64,000 nt of DNA, from assembly GCA_024809215.1 (NCBI GenBank), contig JANUBW010000005.1, positions 372,001 through 436,000 on the forward strand. The letters are read 5' to 3'. A program made the position numbers and the translations under genes. Source of the DNA: Niastella sp. OAS944 (GTDB taxonomy: Bacteria > Bacteroidota > Bacteroidia > Chitinophagales > Chitinophagaceae). The notes beneath the pieces are model-generated. The model did no database searches. It had not been told where the DNA came from and saw only the letters and a list, made by a program, of their open reading frames with translations. This document shows, piece by piece, positions 17,886 through 25,898 of the stretch (position 1 is its first letter; every line of letters begins with the position of its first letter).

Positions 17886-18701
17886 TTATTTTTTAAACAG
17901 TAAACACATCCAATCGCCTCTTGTCTTACATTCAAGAACTTTTAATCCATTGTTTGCTGCGCACTTCTCAATATCGGGTCTGTCACCGATCAAAAGCCCG
18001 CTCATTATTACAACGCCATCCAATGTTAAATGTTGTTTAATTCCTTCCATATTTGCCAGCAATACATGTTTATTTATGTTCGCCAAAATAATATCGAATT
18101 CTGTAGACATTTGTAAAACATCTGCCTGTTGTATGGTAATGTTCGAACAGTGATTAAGCGCTATATTTTCTTCGGAATTGTTTATACTCCATTCATCGTT
18201 ATCTATGGCGAGAATTGGGTTTGCTCCCAGCCTTTCGGCTAATATCGCCAACACACCTGTACCAGTGCCAAAATCAAGTACATGTTTATTGTTGAAGTCA
18301 AATTGCTCCATGCTTTGTATCATCAGGTGCGTGGTAGCGTGATGGCCAGTGCCAAAACTCATTTTAGGCGTGATGATTATTTCATGCTTTACATTTTGTA
18401 AAGGCGCATGAAAATGGGCGCGGATGCCGCAAAATTCATCAATGATAACGGGTTGAAAATTCTCCTCCCACTCTGCATTCCAGTTTCTTGGTGCAATCAC
18501 TTCTTTGGTTATGGCCGTATCGGTACCTGCAACCAATTCATACGTATCTGCTTCAACATACAGGTCTTCAGGAATAAAAGCAGTGAGATAGTTCAGGCCT
18601 TCTTCAAAGCCTTCATAGTTAAGTTCTGTTAGCTGCGCTAAAAGGATCTCCTGTTGTTCTTTCGATACCGGCTGAAATTTTATCTGAACGTAGTTTTGCA
18701 T
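17886..18701 (-). CDS. prmA: Ribosomal protein L11 methyltransferase
   Basis: A 271-residue SAM-dependent methyltransferase. The N-terminal part (MQNYVQIKFQPV onward) is the L11-binding alpha/beta domain. The catalytic domain has NWNAEWEENFQPV, MSFGTGHHATTHLM, the SAM-binding DFGTGTGVLAILAERLG and the post-motif DILANINKHVLL, all typical of PrmA, which methylates ribosomal protein L11. The ATG at 18701 is preferred over an upstream alternative at 18737 that adds a non-conserved tail. It lies between plsY and pnp, all on the minus strand with short gaps. Confidence 0.94.
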   Translation of the reverse strand: MQNYVQIKFQPVSKEQQEILLAQLTELNYEGFEEGLNYLTAFIPEDLYVEADTYELVAGTDTAITKEVIAPRNWNAEWEENFQPVIIDEFCGIRAHFHAPLQNVKHEIIITPKMSFGTGHHATTHLMIQSMEQFDFNNKHVLDFGTGTGVLAILAERLGANPILAIDNDEWSINNSEENIALNHCSNITIQQADVLQMSTEFDIILANINKHVLLANMEGIKQHLTLDGVVIMSGLLIGDRPDIEKCAANNGLKVLECKTRGDWMCLLFKK

Positions 18702-18776
18702 GAAAATTAACTCGTTTAAAAAAAAGAAGGCCTGCATTTTAGTACAGACCTTCCTATATTCTCCTATCTTAAATTC

Positions 18777-20924
18777 TTACTGTTGCGGGCTCTGTGGCTT
18801 TTGGCCTTCAGGCTTTGGCATCAGGATCTTACGGCTCAGTTTGAACTTGCCGGTTTTGTGATCAATGCCAATCAGTTTTACTTTCACTTTCTCGCCTTCT
18901 TTCAACACACCTTCCATTGTTTCGAGGCGTTTCCATGAAATTTCGCTGATGTGTAACAAACCTTGTTTGCCAGGTAAGAATTCAACGAATGCGCCAAATT
19001 CTTTAATGCCTTTTACAGTGGCTTCGTATACTGAACCTACTTCAGGCACAGCAACGATACCTTTGATCCAGGCAACGGCTTTATCAAGACCTTCTTTAGC
19101 CGGGCTAAAGATGCTAACCTCGCCGTAATTACCAACCTCTTCAATGTTGATAGTGGCGCCGGTTTCGCGTTGAATTTCCTGAATAATTTTACCCTGGGGC
19201 CCAATAACCGCACCAATGAATTCCTTGTCGATAAACAATTTCTCCATTCTTGGTGCATGAGGTTTAACCTCGGTTCTGGCTTCACCAATGCTTTCATACA
19301 TGGCCTCAACAATGTGCAGGCGGCCTTTACGGGCTTGCTCCAACGCTTCGCGCATGGTTTCCATGCTTAAGCCATCTATTTTGATATCCATTTGCACACC
19401 GCAAATACCATCGCGGGTACCGGTTACTTTAAAGTCCATATCACCCAGGTGATCTTCATCGCCCAGAATGTCGGTAAGAATGGCGTATTTACCATCGCTT
19501 GCGCGGGTGATCAATCCCATGGCCACACCACTAACGTGTTTGGGAATGGGTACACCGGCATCCATCAACGCCAGTGAACCGGCGCAAACTGTAGCCATAG
19601 AAGATGAACCATTCGACTCCAGGATATCGCTCACTACACGAACGGTGTAAGGATACTCATTGCCGGGCATCATTTTTTTCAATGAACGCATAGCCAGGTT
19701 ACCGTGACCAACCTCGCGGCGGCCGGGAGCGCGCATCATCTTCACTTCCCCTGTTGAAAATGGCGGGAAGTTATAGTGTAAAATGAATTTTGTATAGTCT
19801 GACACAGCCGCACTTTCAACCAGCAGTTCATCTAAAGGCGTACCTAAAGTAACAGTGGTTAAAGATTGTGTTTCACCACGGGTGAACAATGCAGAACCGT
19901 GTGGTGAAGGCAGAATGTCTACTTCCATATTCAATGGACGAACCTGGTCGAGTGCACGGCCGTCTAAACGAATACGATCGTCGAGGATCATATTACGAAC
20001 CACTTCCCATTGCAGGTCGTCGAAATATTTTTTAGCCAGCTTTTTCACATCATCTTCCGCTTCTTCGCCCAGGCTGGTGATCAATTCATCTTTCAACGTA
20101 TCGATAGCATCACTTCTGTCGTGTTTTGCAGAAGCCGAGCGGCTGATCTGGTAGATCTTATCCTTTGCAAATTCGGCTACTTTTTGTTGCAGCTCTTCAT
20201 TTTGCACGGGTTTGGTGTAATCCCTTTTACCGGTTACGCCTTTTTTAGCACGCAGTTCTTCCTGTGCTTTGATCTGAAGGCGAATAGCTTCGTGTGCAAT
20301 TTCCAGGGCTTTCACCATATCTTCTTCAGCACATTCGTCAGCTTCACCTTCCACCATCATCAGGTTTTTGCTGGTAGCGCCAATAATGAAATCCATATCG
20401 GCTTTAGCCAGCTCTGTGCGGCTTGGGTTAACAACAAATTGTCCTTCAATACGTGAAACACGTACTTCAGAAATGATCTCCTTAATGGGAACATCTGAAA
20501 CTGCCAGTGCAGCTGAAGCAGCCAGGCACGCCAGTGCATCGGGCATCACTTCTTTATCGCTTGAAATAAGTGTTATCAGTACCTGAACATCACATAAATA
20601 ATCTTCAGGGAAAAGCGGGCGTAAAGCACGGTCTATCAAACGGCTTACCAATACCTCATAGTCACTTAATTTACCTTCGCGTTTGAAGAATGAACCGGGA
20701 ATACGGCCTGCTGAAGCAAATTTTTCATTGTAATCAACTACCAGGGGAAAGAACGATTGTCCTTCCTTGGGTTCTTTGTTGGCAACAACGGTTGCCAGAA
20801 TGATACAGTTGCCTTGGCGAACTGTTACGGCTCCGTCGGCCTGACGGGCCAGGCGGCCGGTTTCAATAGAAACCTCGCGTCCGCCCCCTATATCAAAGGT
20901 TACGCTAATTGGTTGAGAGAGCAT
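18777..20924 (-). CDS. pnp: Polyribonucleotide nucleotidyltransferase (PNPase)
   Basis: A 715-residue 3'-5' phosphorolytic exoribonuclease. Visible: first RNase PH domain (about 10-145), an all-alpha linker, second RNase PH domain (about 325-550) with the phosphate-binding FTRGETQSLTTVTLG and the acidic site region TDILGDEDHLGDMDFKV, then a KH domain (IGAVIGPQGKIIQEI) and an S1 domain (GSVYEATVKGIKEFGAFVEF...GLLHISEISW). It degrades mRNA and is a degradosome component in many bacteria. rpsO lies just upstream in the same direction, the conserved rpsO-pnp order. Confidence 0.98.
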   Translation of the reverse strand: MLSQPISVTFDIGGGREVSIETGRLARQADGAVTVRQGNCIILATVVANKEPKEGQSFFPLVVDYNEKFASAGRIPGSFFKREGKLSDYEVLVSRLIDRALRPLFPEDYLCDVQVLITLISSDKEVMPDALACLAASAALAVSDVPIKEIISEVRVSRIEGQFVVNPSRTELAKADMDFIIGATSKNLMMVEGEADECAEEDMVKALEIAHEAIRLQIKAQEELRAKKGVTGKRDYTKPVQNEELQQKVAEFAKDKIYQISRSASAKHDRSDAIDTLKDELITSLGEEAEDDVKKLAKKYFDDLQWEVVRNMILDDRIRLDGRALDQVRPLNMEVDILPSPHGSALFTRGETQSLTTVTLGTPLDELLVESAAVSDYTKFILHYNFPPFSTGEVKMMRAPGRREVGHGNLAMRSLKKMMPGNEYPYTVRVVSDILESNGSSSMATVCAGSLALMDAGVPIPKHVSGVAMGLITRASDGKYAILTDILGDEDHLGDMDFKVTGTRDGICGVQMDIKIDGLSMETMREALEQARKGRLHIVEAMYESIGEARTEVKPHAPRMEKLFIDKEFIGAVIGPQGKIIQEIQRETGATINIEEVGNYGEVSIFSPAKEGLDKAVAWIKGIVAVPEVGSVYEATVKGIKEFGAFVEFLPGKQGLLHISEISWKRLETMEGVLKEGEKVKVKLIGIDHKTGKFKLSRKILMPKPEGQKPQSPQQ

Positions 20925-21037
20925 ACTAAAGATGTAGTTTAATGGTCGCTAATACAACCTGCATTAGGTGGGATATTGCGCAGGCAATAGCAGCAACCGG
21001 TTATTAAAACAACAAGTTCAGAAAAAAAGTATAGCAA

Positions 21038-21080
21038 AAACAACTATTCCCAACCGGAAAACAGTTGGGAATAGTTGTTT
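21038..21080 (-). terminator. Strong hairpin between rpsO and pnp
   Basis: A perfect 17-bp stem (arms 21038-21054 and 21064-21080) with a 9-base loop begins 15 bases after the rpsO stop. On the minus strand it ends in gttgttttt. It works as a terminator or as a processing hairpin in an rpsO-pnp transcript; in Escherichia coli an RNase III hairpin between these genes mediates pnp autoregulation. Confidence 0.85.
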
Positions 21081-21094
21081 CTTATAATATACAC

Positions 21095-21367
21095 TTATTT
21101 TCTGATACCAAGTTTTTCGATTAAAGCGCGGTAACCTTGCAGGTTATGTTTGCTCAGGTAAGTGAGCAGGCTTTTACGTTGACCAACCAAAGTCATAAGA
21201 CCACGGTGAGTTGAAAAATCCTTCTTGTTTTGTTGAAGGTGTAAAGAAATCCCGTTGATGCGTTCTGTCAACAACGCAATTTGGCCCTCTACGGAACCAG
21301 TGTTTTTAGCATTGCCACCATATTGTGCAAATACGCTCGAAACTTTCTCTTTTGTTAAATAAGGCAT
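21095..21367 (-). CDS. rpsO: 30S ribosomal protein S15
   Basis: A 90-residue S15, normal family length (89-90). The conserved segment NTGSVEGQIALLTERINGIS (about residues 22-41) and the C-terminal SLLTYLSKHNLQGYRALIEKLGIRK are typical. S15 binds 16S rRNA and starts assembly of the 30S platform. A TACCTTTG -7 box lies about 47 bases upstream of the ATG. Confidence 0.98.
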   Translation of the reverse strand: MPYLTKEKVSSVFAQYGGNAKNTGSVEGQIALLTERINGISLHLQQNKKDFSTHRGLMTLVGQRKSLLTYLSKHNLQGYRALIEKLGIRK

Positions 21368-21413
21368 CTCAATTTGTTTAAAAACTCCAAAAAAAATCTT
21401 CTTAATTTGCCGG

Positions 21414-21421
21414 CAAAGGTA
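21414..21421 (-). promoter_or_regulatory. -7 promoter box for rpsO
   Basis: The minus strand reads TACCTTTG, matching TAnnTTTG, giving a leader of about 40 bases. No -33 TTG is evident at the usual distance. Confidence 0.55.
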
Positions 21422-21492
21422 TGTAATAAATTATTATTGAGTGAGTAATATGGGGAAATTTTTTTTTGACAAAAGGCCTATTTTTGGCCTTT

Positions 21493-21625
21493 CCGGGTTA
21501 CAGGTTGCAAGTTACAGGTTTCAGGGGGTTACTAATCCGGAACTCCGCCTGGTTCAGCATAATGCAATTGCACAGCGGTTTCAATAGTCGGCCCTGCAAC
21601 ATGAAACCCGGAACATGAAACCGTT
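21493..21625. repeat. Fold-back heptad repeat (ACAGGTT / AACATGA) between divergent genes
   Basis: Left arm: ccgggtt, acaggtt, gcaagtt, acaggtt, tcagggg (21493-21527). Right arm: aacatga, aacccgg, aacatga, aaccgtt (21598-21625). The arms are imperfect complements around a 70-base interior with small dyads (aatgcaattgca). Unlike most of the others it lies between divergent genes (rpsO and a glycosyltransferase), in a 320-base gap, so it is not simply a terminator. Confidence 0.8.
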
Positions 21626-21687
21626 TTTTTATAGTAAAATCATTAATTTTCAACCCAATATAAGTTACTAACCCTTTTCCCGGCCAC

Positions 21688-22773
21688 ATGAAACACCTCG
21701 TTTTCGCCGTTACCAACGACCTCAATTACGACCAGCGGATGATAAGAATTTGCACATCCCTGGCCGAAGGTGGTTATTCGGTAACCCTTATTGGGCGCCG
21801 CTGGGCCAACACTCCTGCCCTGGTTCCCCGTCCCTTCAGCCAAAAAAGGCTTTTTTGTTTTATCAAAACCGGCAAATTAAGCTACCTGGAGTATAACCTG
21901 CGGCTGTTCTTCTATTTATTATTTAAAAAGACCGATGCCGTATGCGCCATTGATCTTGATACCATTCTTCCCTTTTATTATATTTCAAAGCTAAAACGTA
22001 TACCCCGGGTTTACGACGCCCATGAACTGTTTTGCGAAATGAAAGAAGTGGTTACCCGGCCGGCCATATACCGTATTTGGAAGTGGGTAGAAAAACACAC
22101 CGTTCCCAACTTCAAACATGGGTATACGGTTAACGACGCGATAGCAAAGGAATTTCAGCGCTTGTACAAGGTACAGTATGAAGTGGTGCGCAACGTTCCG
22201 GTACTGCAACCACTTACCATACCCGATAAACCCGAAAAGTATATCTTATACCAGGGAGCTGTTAATGAAGGCCGCAGCTTTGAAACGCTGATACCGGCCA
22301 TGAAATACGTAAATGCCCGGCTTATCATTTGCGGCGATGGCAATTTTATGCAGGCAGCCCAACAACTGGTACAGGAACATGGGCTACACGAGAAAGTTAT
22401 TTTTAAGGGAAGAATACTACCCGCAGAACTTCGGGAATATACGTTACAGGCCTGGGCCGGGGTAACGCTTTTTGAAAATAATGGCATGAACAATTACCAT
22501 TCCCTGGGCAACCGGTTCTTTGATTATCTGCATGCCGGCCTGCCCCAGTTGTGTGTGAAATATCCGGCTTACGAAGAAATAAACAATAAGTACAATATAG
22601 CTGTTCTTACTAATGACCTGCGGCCGGAATCGCTGGCCGAGCGGTTAAATGAACTATTGAATAACAAAAATTTATATTATCAATTGCAACAAAATTGTGT
22701 AAAGGCGCGCGAAGCCATCAACTGGCAGCAAGAGGAAAAAAAGTTATTGGAGTTATATAAAAACATATTCTAG
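21688..22773 (+). CDS. Glycosyltransferase, GT-B fold (family 4-like)
   Basis: A 361-residue glycosyltransferase with two Rossmann-like halves. The N-terminal half begins HLVFAVTNDLNYDQRMIRI, a form common in GT4 enzymes, and includes PRVYDAHELFCEM. The C-terminal half has ILYQGAVNEGRSFETLIPA, LIICGDGNFM and the donor-site region GNRFFDYLHAGLPQLC, where GT4 enzymes usually carry the E-x7-E pair. It should move a sugar from a nucleotide donor to a cell-surface glycan. The next glycosyltransferase gene starts 3 bases after its stop, so the two act together. There is no other polysaccharide gene nearby. Confidence 0.9.
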   Translation: MKHLVFAVTNDLNYDQRMIRICTSLAEGGYSVTLIGRRWANTPALVPRPFSQKRLFCFIKTGKLSYLEYNLRLFFYLLFKKTDAVCAIDLDTILPFYYISKLKRIPRVYDAHELFCEMKEVVTRPAIYRIWKWVEKHTVPNFKHGYTVNDAIAKEFQRLYKVQYEVVRNVPVLQPLTIPDKPEKYILYQGAVNEGRSFETLIPAMKYVNARLIICGDGNFMQAAQQLVQEHGLHEKVIFKGRILPAELREYTLQAWAGVTLFENNGMNNYHSLGNRFFDYLHAGLPQLCVKYPAYEEINNKYNIAVLTNDLRPESLAERLNELLNNKNLYYQLQQNCVKAREAINWQQEEKKLLELYKNIF

Positions 22774-22776
22774 CCA

Positions 22777-23898
22777 GTGGAAAAGCATTTACATATCATT
22801 TCATTCGACGTACCCTACCCTGTTGATCATGGCGGTTTTTTTGATCTTTTTTATAAACTGGTAGCGCTGTATCAGCAAGGCATCCGTATTCATTTACATT
22901 GTTTTGAGCACAAACGCAGCCAGCAGGAAGAACTGGAGCAATATTGTGCCGAAGTATATTACTATCCGCGCCAATGCGGCCATAAAGGCTTCTCGCACAA
23001 ATTGCCTTATATAGTAGCCAGCCGTACCAATGCTTTGCTCGAAGAGCGGTTATTGAAGGACAGTTACCCCATTTTACTCGAAGGCGTACACTGTACATAC
23101 CTGTTACAGGATGAGCGGTTCAACAACCGCAAAATGGTGCTTCGCCTGCATAATGTAGAGTATAAATATTATAAGCAGTTATTTCATAGCAGCCATTCGC
23201 TTTTCAAAAAAATGTATTACCTCAACGAGAGCCGGCTGTTGAAACATTACGAAGAGAACATTGCCAATAAAGCCCTGGTACTTGCGGTGTCGGAGCAGGA
23301 TACCAATACCTATCGCAAGGAATTTGGCGCCAAACAGGTGGCTACTCTGCCGGTGTTTCTTCCCTATACCCAAATATCGGCGCCCGAAGGTGTGGGTTGT
23401 TTTTGCTTATACCACGGTAACCTGTCGGTGAACGAAAACGAAGAAGCTGCCATTTGGTTAATGAAGAAAGTATTCAACGATCTAAAGGTTCCGTTGGTGA
23501 TAGCTGGTAAAGGACCTTCGCCCAAACTTCAACGTATTGCCAATAAATACGGTAATGCCTGCCTGGTGGCCGACCCAAGTGAACAGGAAATGCAGGATAT
23601 GATTGGCAAGGCGCAAATAAATATATTGCCCTCCTTTAATGCAACAGGGGTTAAACTTAAATTATTGAATGCGCTTTTTAACGGGCGGCATTGCCTTGTA
23701 AATGAAGCTACGGTTCAAAGCACGGGGTTAGAAAGTGCCTGCCATATAGGTACTAATGCCACTGCCTTTAAAAGCCAGATCATGCAATTGTACCGGCAGC
23801 CATTTGCAGAAGAAGAAATTCGTTTGCGGAAAACATTACTGCTTTCCACATTCGATAACAAACGCAATGCGCAGCGTCTTATTCAATGGATATTTTAG
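22777..23898 (+). CDS. Glycosyltransferase, GT-B fold, GTG start
   Basis: A 373-residue second glycosyltransferase with a GTG start 3 bases after the previous stop; no ATG lies near. N-terminus HIISFDVPYPVDHGGFFDLF is the type seen in surface-polysaccharide GT4 enzymes. Later segments are LRLHNVEYKYY, CLYHGNLSVNENEEAAIWL, PLVIAGKGPSPKL and NILPSFNATGVKLKLLNAL. Its last 20 bases overlap the 3' end of the convergent ftsE gene, so the C-terminus KRNAQRLIQWIF is coded on the opposite strand of the FtsE C-terminal codons. Confidence 0.88.
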   Translation: MEKHLHIISFDVPYPVDHGGFFDLFYKLVALYQQGIRIHLHCFEHKRSQQEELEQYCAEVYYYPRQCGHKGFSHKLPYIVASRTNALLEERLLKDSYPILLEGVHCTYLLQDERFNNRKMVLRLHNVEYKYYKQLFHSSHSLFKKMYYLNESRLLKHYEENIANKALVLAVSEQDTNTYRKEFGAKQVATLPVFLPYTQISAPEGVGCFCLYHGNLSVNENEEAAIWLMKKVFNDLKVPLVIAGKGPSPKLQRIANKYGNACLVADPSEQEMQDMIGKAQINILPSFNATGVKLKLLNALFNGRHCLVNEATVQSTGLESACHIGTNATAFKSQIMQLYRQPFAEEEIRLRKTLLLSTFDNKRNAQRLIQWIF

Positions 23899-24568
23899 CA
23901 TTGTCAATAACCCGTCCCCGTTCGGTGCGAACCGTGCGGGCGGGATATTTATTGATAACGATGTAGTCGTGGGTAGCCATTACAATGGCGGTACCATAAT
24001 CGCGGCTGATGTGGAACAACAGCTGCATGATCTCGTCTGACGTTTCGGGATCGAGGTTACCGGTGGGCTCATCGGCCAGTATGAGTTTGGGCGAATTGAG
24101 CAGGGCGCGGGCAATATCAACACGTTGTTGTTCGCCGCCGCTTAGCTCAAATGGCATTTTAAAGCCCTTTGCTTTGAGGCCAACTTTATCAAGCACATCA
24201 AGGATCTTTTCGTCCATCAGTTTTTCATCCTTCCAGCCGGTAGCGCGAAGCACAAAACGCAGGTTGTCGTTCACATTACGATCGGTCAACAGCTGAAAAT
24301 CCTGGAACACAACGCCCAGGTTCCGGCGCAGGAAGGGCACTTTCTTCCAGTCCATATCGCGCAGGTTAAAGCCAACTACAGTGCCATCGCCTTCTTTCAG
24401 GCGCAGGTCGCCATACATGGTTTTTAACAGGCTGCTTTTGCCGGTGCCTGTTTTACCAACCAGGTATACAAATTCCCCTTTTTGAACTCTGAAGTTTACG
24501 TCTTGTAAAACAAGGTTATTCCCCTGATAGATATTTACGTGCTTTAGGTCAATGATGTTCTCCTGCAT
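23879..24568 (-). CDS. ftsE: Cell division ATP-binding protein FtsE
   Basis: A 229-residue ABC ATPase. Walker A GKTGTGKSSLL (near residue 38), Q loop VFQDFQLL, signature LSGGEQQRVDIARAL, Walker B LILADEPTGNLDP and the His switch MATHD are complete. The pattern GEFVYLVGKTGTGKSSL and DRNVNDNLRFVLRATGW is typical of FtsE, which with the membrane subunit FtsX controls peptidoglycan hydrolases at the septum. No ftsX lies next to it, which is common in Bacteroidota. A TATTTTTG box is 20 bases upstream. It overlaps the convergent glycosyltransferase gene by 20 bp. Confidence 0.9.
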   Translation of the reverse strand: MQENIIDLKHVNIYQGNNLVLQDVNFRVQKGEFVYLVGKTGTGKSSLLKTMYGDLRLKEGDGTVVGFNLRDMDWKKVPFLRRNLGVVFQDFQLLTDRNVNDNLRFVLRATGWKDEKLMDEKILDVLDKVGLKAKGFKMPFELSGGEQQRVDIARALLNSPKLILADEPTGNLDPETSDEIMQLLFHISRDYGTAIVMATHDYIVINKYPARTVRTERGRVIDNAKISIE

Positions 24569-24588
24569 ACTGATCCGTTAAGTTGTAA

Positions 24589-24596
24589 CAAAAATA
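24589..24596 (-). promoter_or_regulatory. -7 promoter box for ftsE
   Basis: The minus strand reads TATTTTTG (TAnnTTTG), placing the likely start site about 13-17 bases upstream of the ATG. Confidence 0.5.
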
Positions 24597-24782
24597 AGCA
24601 ATTCGCCCCAGTTATGGATTTTGTGTTATACCACAATTAGGAGTTTCAATGTTAATAAACTCAGCGATTTAGGGATTTTCAAGGTCAGCAAACCCAGCGG
24701 GTTATAGCGGGTAATTTATTGGTTAGCAACGGCCCTGGCAAGCCACTAATATATTGTTAATTTCTGATGAGTGCAATTTTAA

Positions 24783-24816
24783 GTTGACGAGTTAACTGGT
24801 TGACGGGTTAACAAGG
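24783..24816. repeat. Four GTTRACGA octamers
   Basis: gttgacga, gttaactg, gttgacgg, gttaacaa in exact 8-base register. Same word as 1981-1996, 6476-6509 (complement) and 61300-61331. It lies in the 491-base gap upstream of the 25060 gene. Confidence 0.8.
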
Positions 24817-24888
24817 CAGGCGCGCGGGCTATATAACCCCTGGTTATTTATAGGAGAATCCCTCCTATTCTTCATAGGAGAAAAATAG

Positions 24889-24943
24889 ATATCCCGTAGA
24901 TATCCCCTATATATCCCGTATATAACTCCTATATATCCCCTGT
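24889..24943. repeat. Five 11-bp tandem repeats (ATATCCCCTAT)
   Basis: Units atatcccgtag, atatcccctat, atatcccgtat, ataactcctat, atatcccctgt occupy 24889-24943 in strict 11-base register. They are preceded by aggag/ctcct dyads (24852-24880). An 11-base period places each unit on nearly the same DNA face. It is 117 bases upstream of the ATG at 25060 and may be a regulatory array or another repeat dialect. Confidence 0.8.
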
Positions 24944-25059
24944 TTTATTAAATAGAAGTTATCTACGGCTTAGTACTATCATATCATTTAGTTGTTTATA
25001 TAATAAGTATTGTTCATGCATTACGCTAACCTTTTACATTACCATTAAAACCATAGCAT

Positions 25060-25842
25060 ATGGCAAAGCTTGAGGGTACCATTCAGTTAACCGGTTCTGT
25101 TCAAAACCTGAGTTTTTATAAAATGCGGGGGTCAGACAAGATCATTATTCGCAGAAAAGGCGGCCCTTCAAAGAAGCAGGTAAAGAACGCAAAGAACTTT
25201 GAGAACACCCGCCGGAACAACATGGAGTTTGGCGGCCGGGCGCTGGCCGCTGCCACTATAAAAAGTTATTTGCACCCTTTACTTTTTTTGGCAGATTATA
25301 ACATAGTAGGACCGCTTAACGCCCTGTTGCGCACCATTCAAAAAATGGATACCACCAGCGGCTGGGGCAAACGTCATGTACTTTTAACAAAACAACCCCG
25401 GCTGCTTGAAGGGTTTACCCTGAACCGGCGCTACCTGCTGGAAACAATTGTAAGAACGCCGGTCGTGTGCAATCTGCAGGGCGAACAGGTGCATATAGAC
25501 CTACCAGCCCTGGTGCCCGGCATTAACTTTATGTCGCCCGGTAATTACCCATATTTCAGGTTTATTGGCACTGCCGGACTGGTGCCTGACATTTGTTATA
25601 CCGAACATGGGTACATGCTTAAGTATAAAGAGAGATCATATTTTGAATATGCCCAAAGCGATTGGCTACCCGTAAATGCCCCTGCTTCTGCAAGCACCCT
25701 TATATTAAAGGGAATGCCGGCAAACAAGCCGGCCGATTGTAGTATCATGGTGGCGCTGGGTGTAGCTTTTGGGAAATTGAAGGGTGATACTATAGTTCCT
25801 GAGAAATATGTGGGCGGGGCTAAGGTGTTGATAGTGGTATAA
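25060..25842 (+). CDS. Conserved-looking hypothetical protein
   Basis: A 260-residue cytoplasmic-type protein with no signal peptide. The N-terminal 70 residues are rich in basic and glycine-containing turns (SFYKMRGSDKIIIRRKGGPS, NTRRNNMEFGG), and the remainder alternates likely beta strands. I do not recognise a family. The opening (short Gly-rich strand, basic stretch, then a helical block) recalls in layout the DUF6266 group of Bacteroidota but shares no clear motif. It is an isolated gene with a long upstream region holding octamer and 11-bp repeats, and a bidirectional terminator right after it. Confidence 0.7.
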   Translation: MAKLEGTIQLTGSVQNLSFYKMRGSDKIIIRRKGGPSKKQVKNAKNFENTRRNNMEFGGRALAAATIKSYLHPLLFLADYNIVGPLNALLRTIQKMDTTSGWGKRHVLLTKQPRLLEGFTLNRRYLLETIVRTPVVCNLQGEQVHIDLPALVPGINFMSPGNYPYFRFIGTAGLVPDICYTEHGYMLKYKERSYFEYAQSDWLPVNAPASASTLILKGMPANKPADCSIMVALGVAFGKLKGDTIVPEKYVGGAKVLIVV

Positions 25843-25848
25843 AAAAGA

Positions 25849-25876
25849 AAGTTCCCCGCCGGCTGGCGAAGAACTT
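25849..25876. terminator. Bidirectional terminator
   Basis: Stem aagttc / gaactt with an inner ccgcc / ggcg pair. An A run lies upstream and cctttt downstream. It lies between convergent genes. Confidence 0.75.
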
Positions 25877-25898
25877 CCCTTTTATAATCAAAAAGAAA

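Noticed and set aside
24841..24943. CRISPR-like array
   Set aside because: Units are 11 bp with no spacers and no cas genes nearby.
25060..25842. Prophage remnant suggested by the isolated unknown gene
   Set aside because: No phage structural, integrase or lysis gene is nearby and base composition matches the neighbours.
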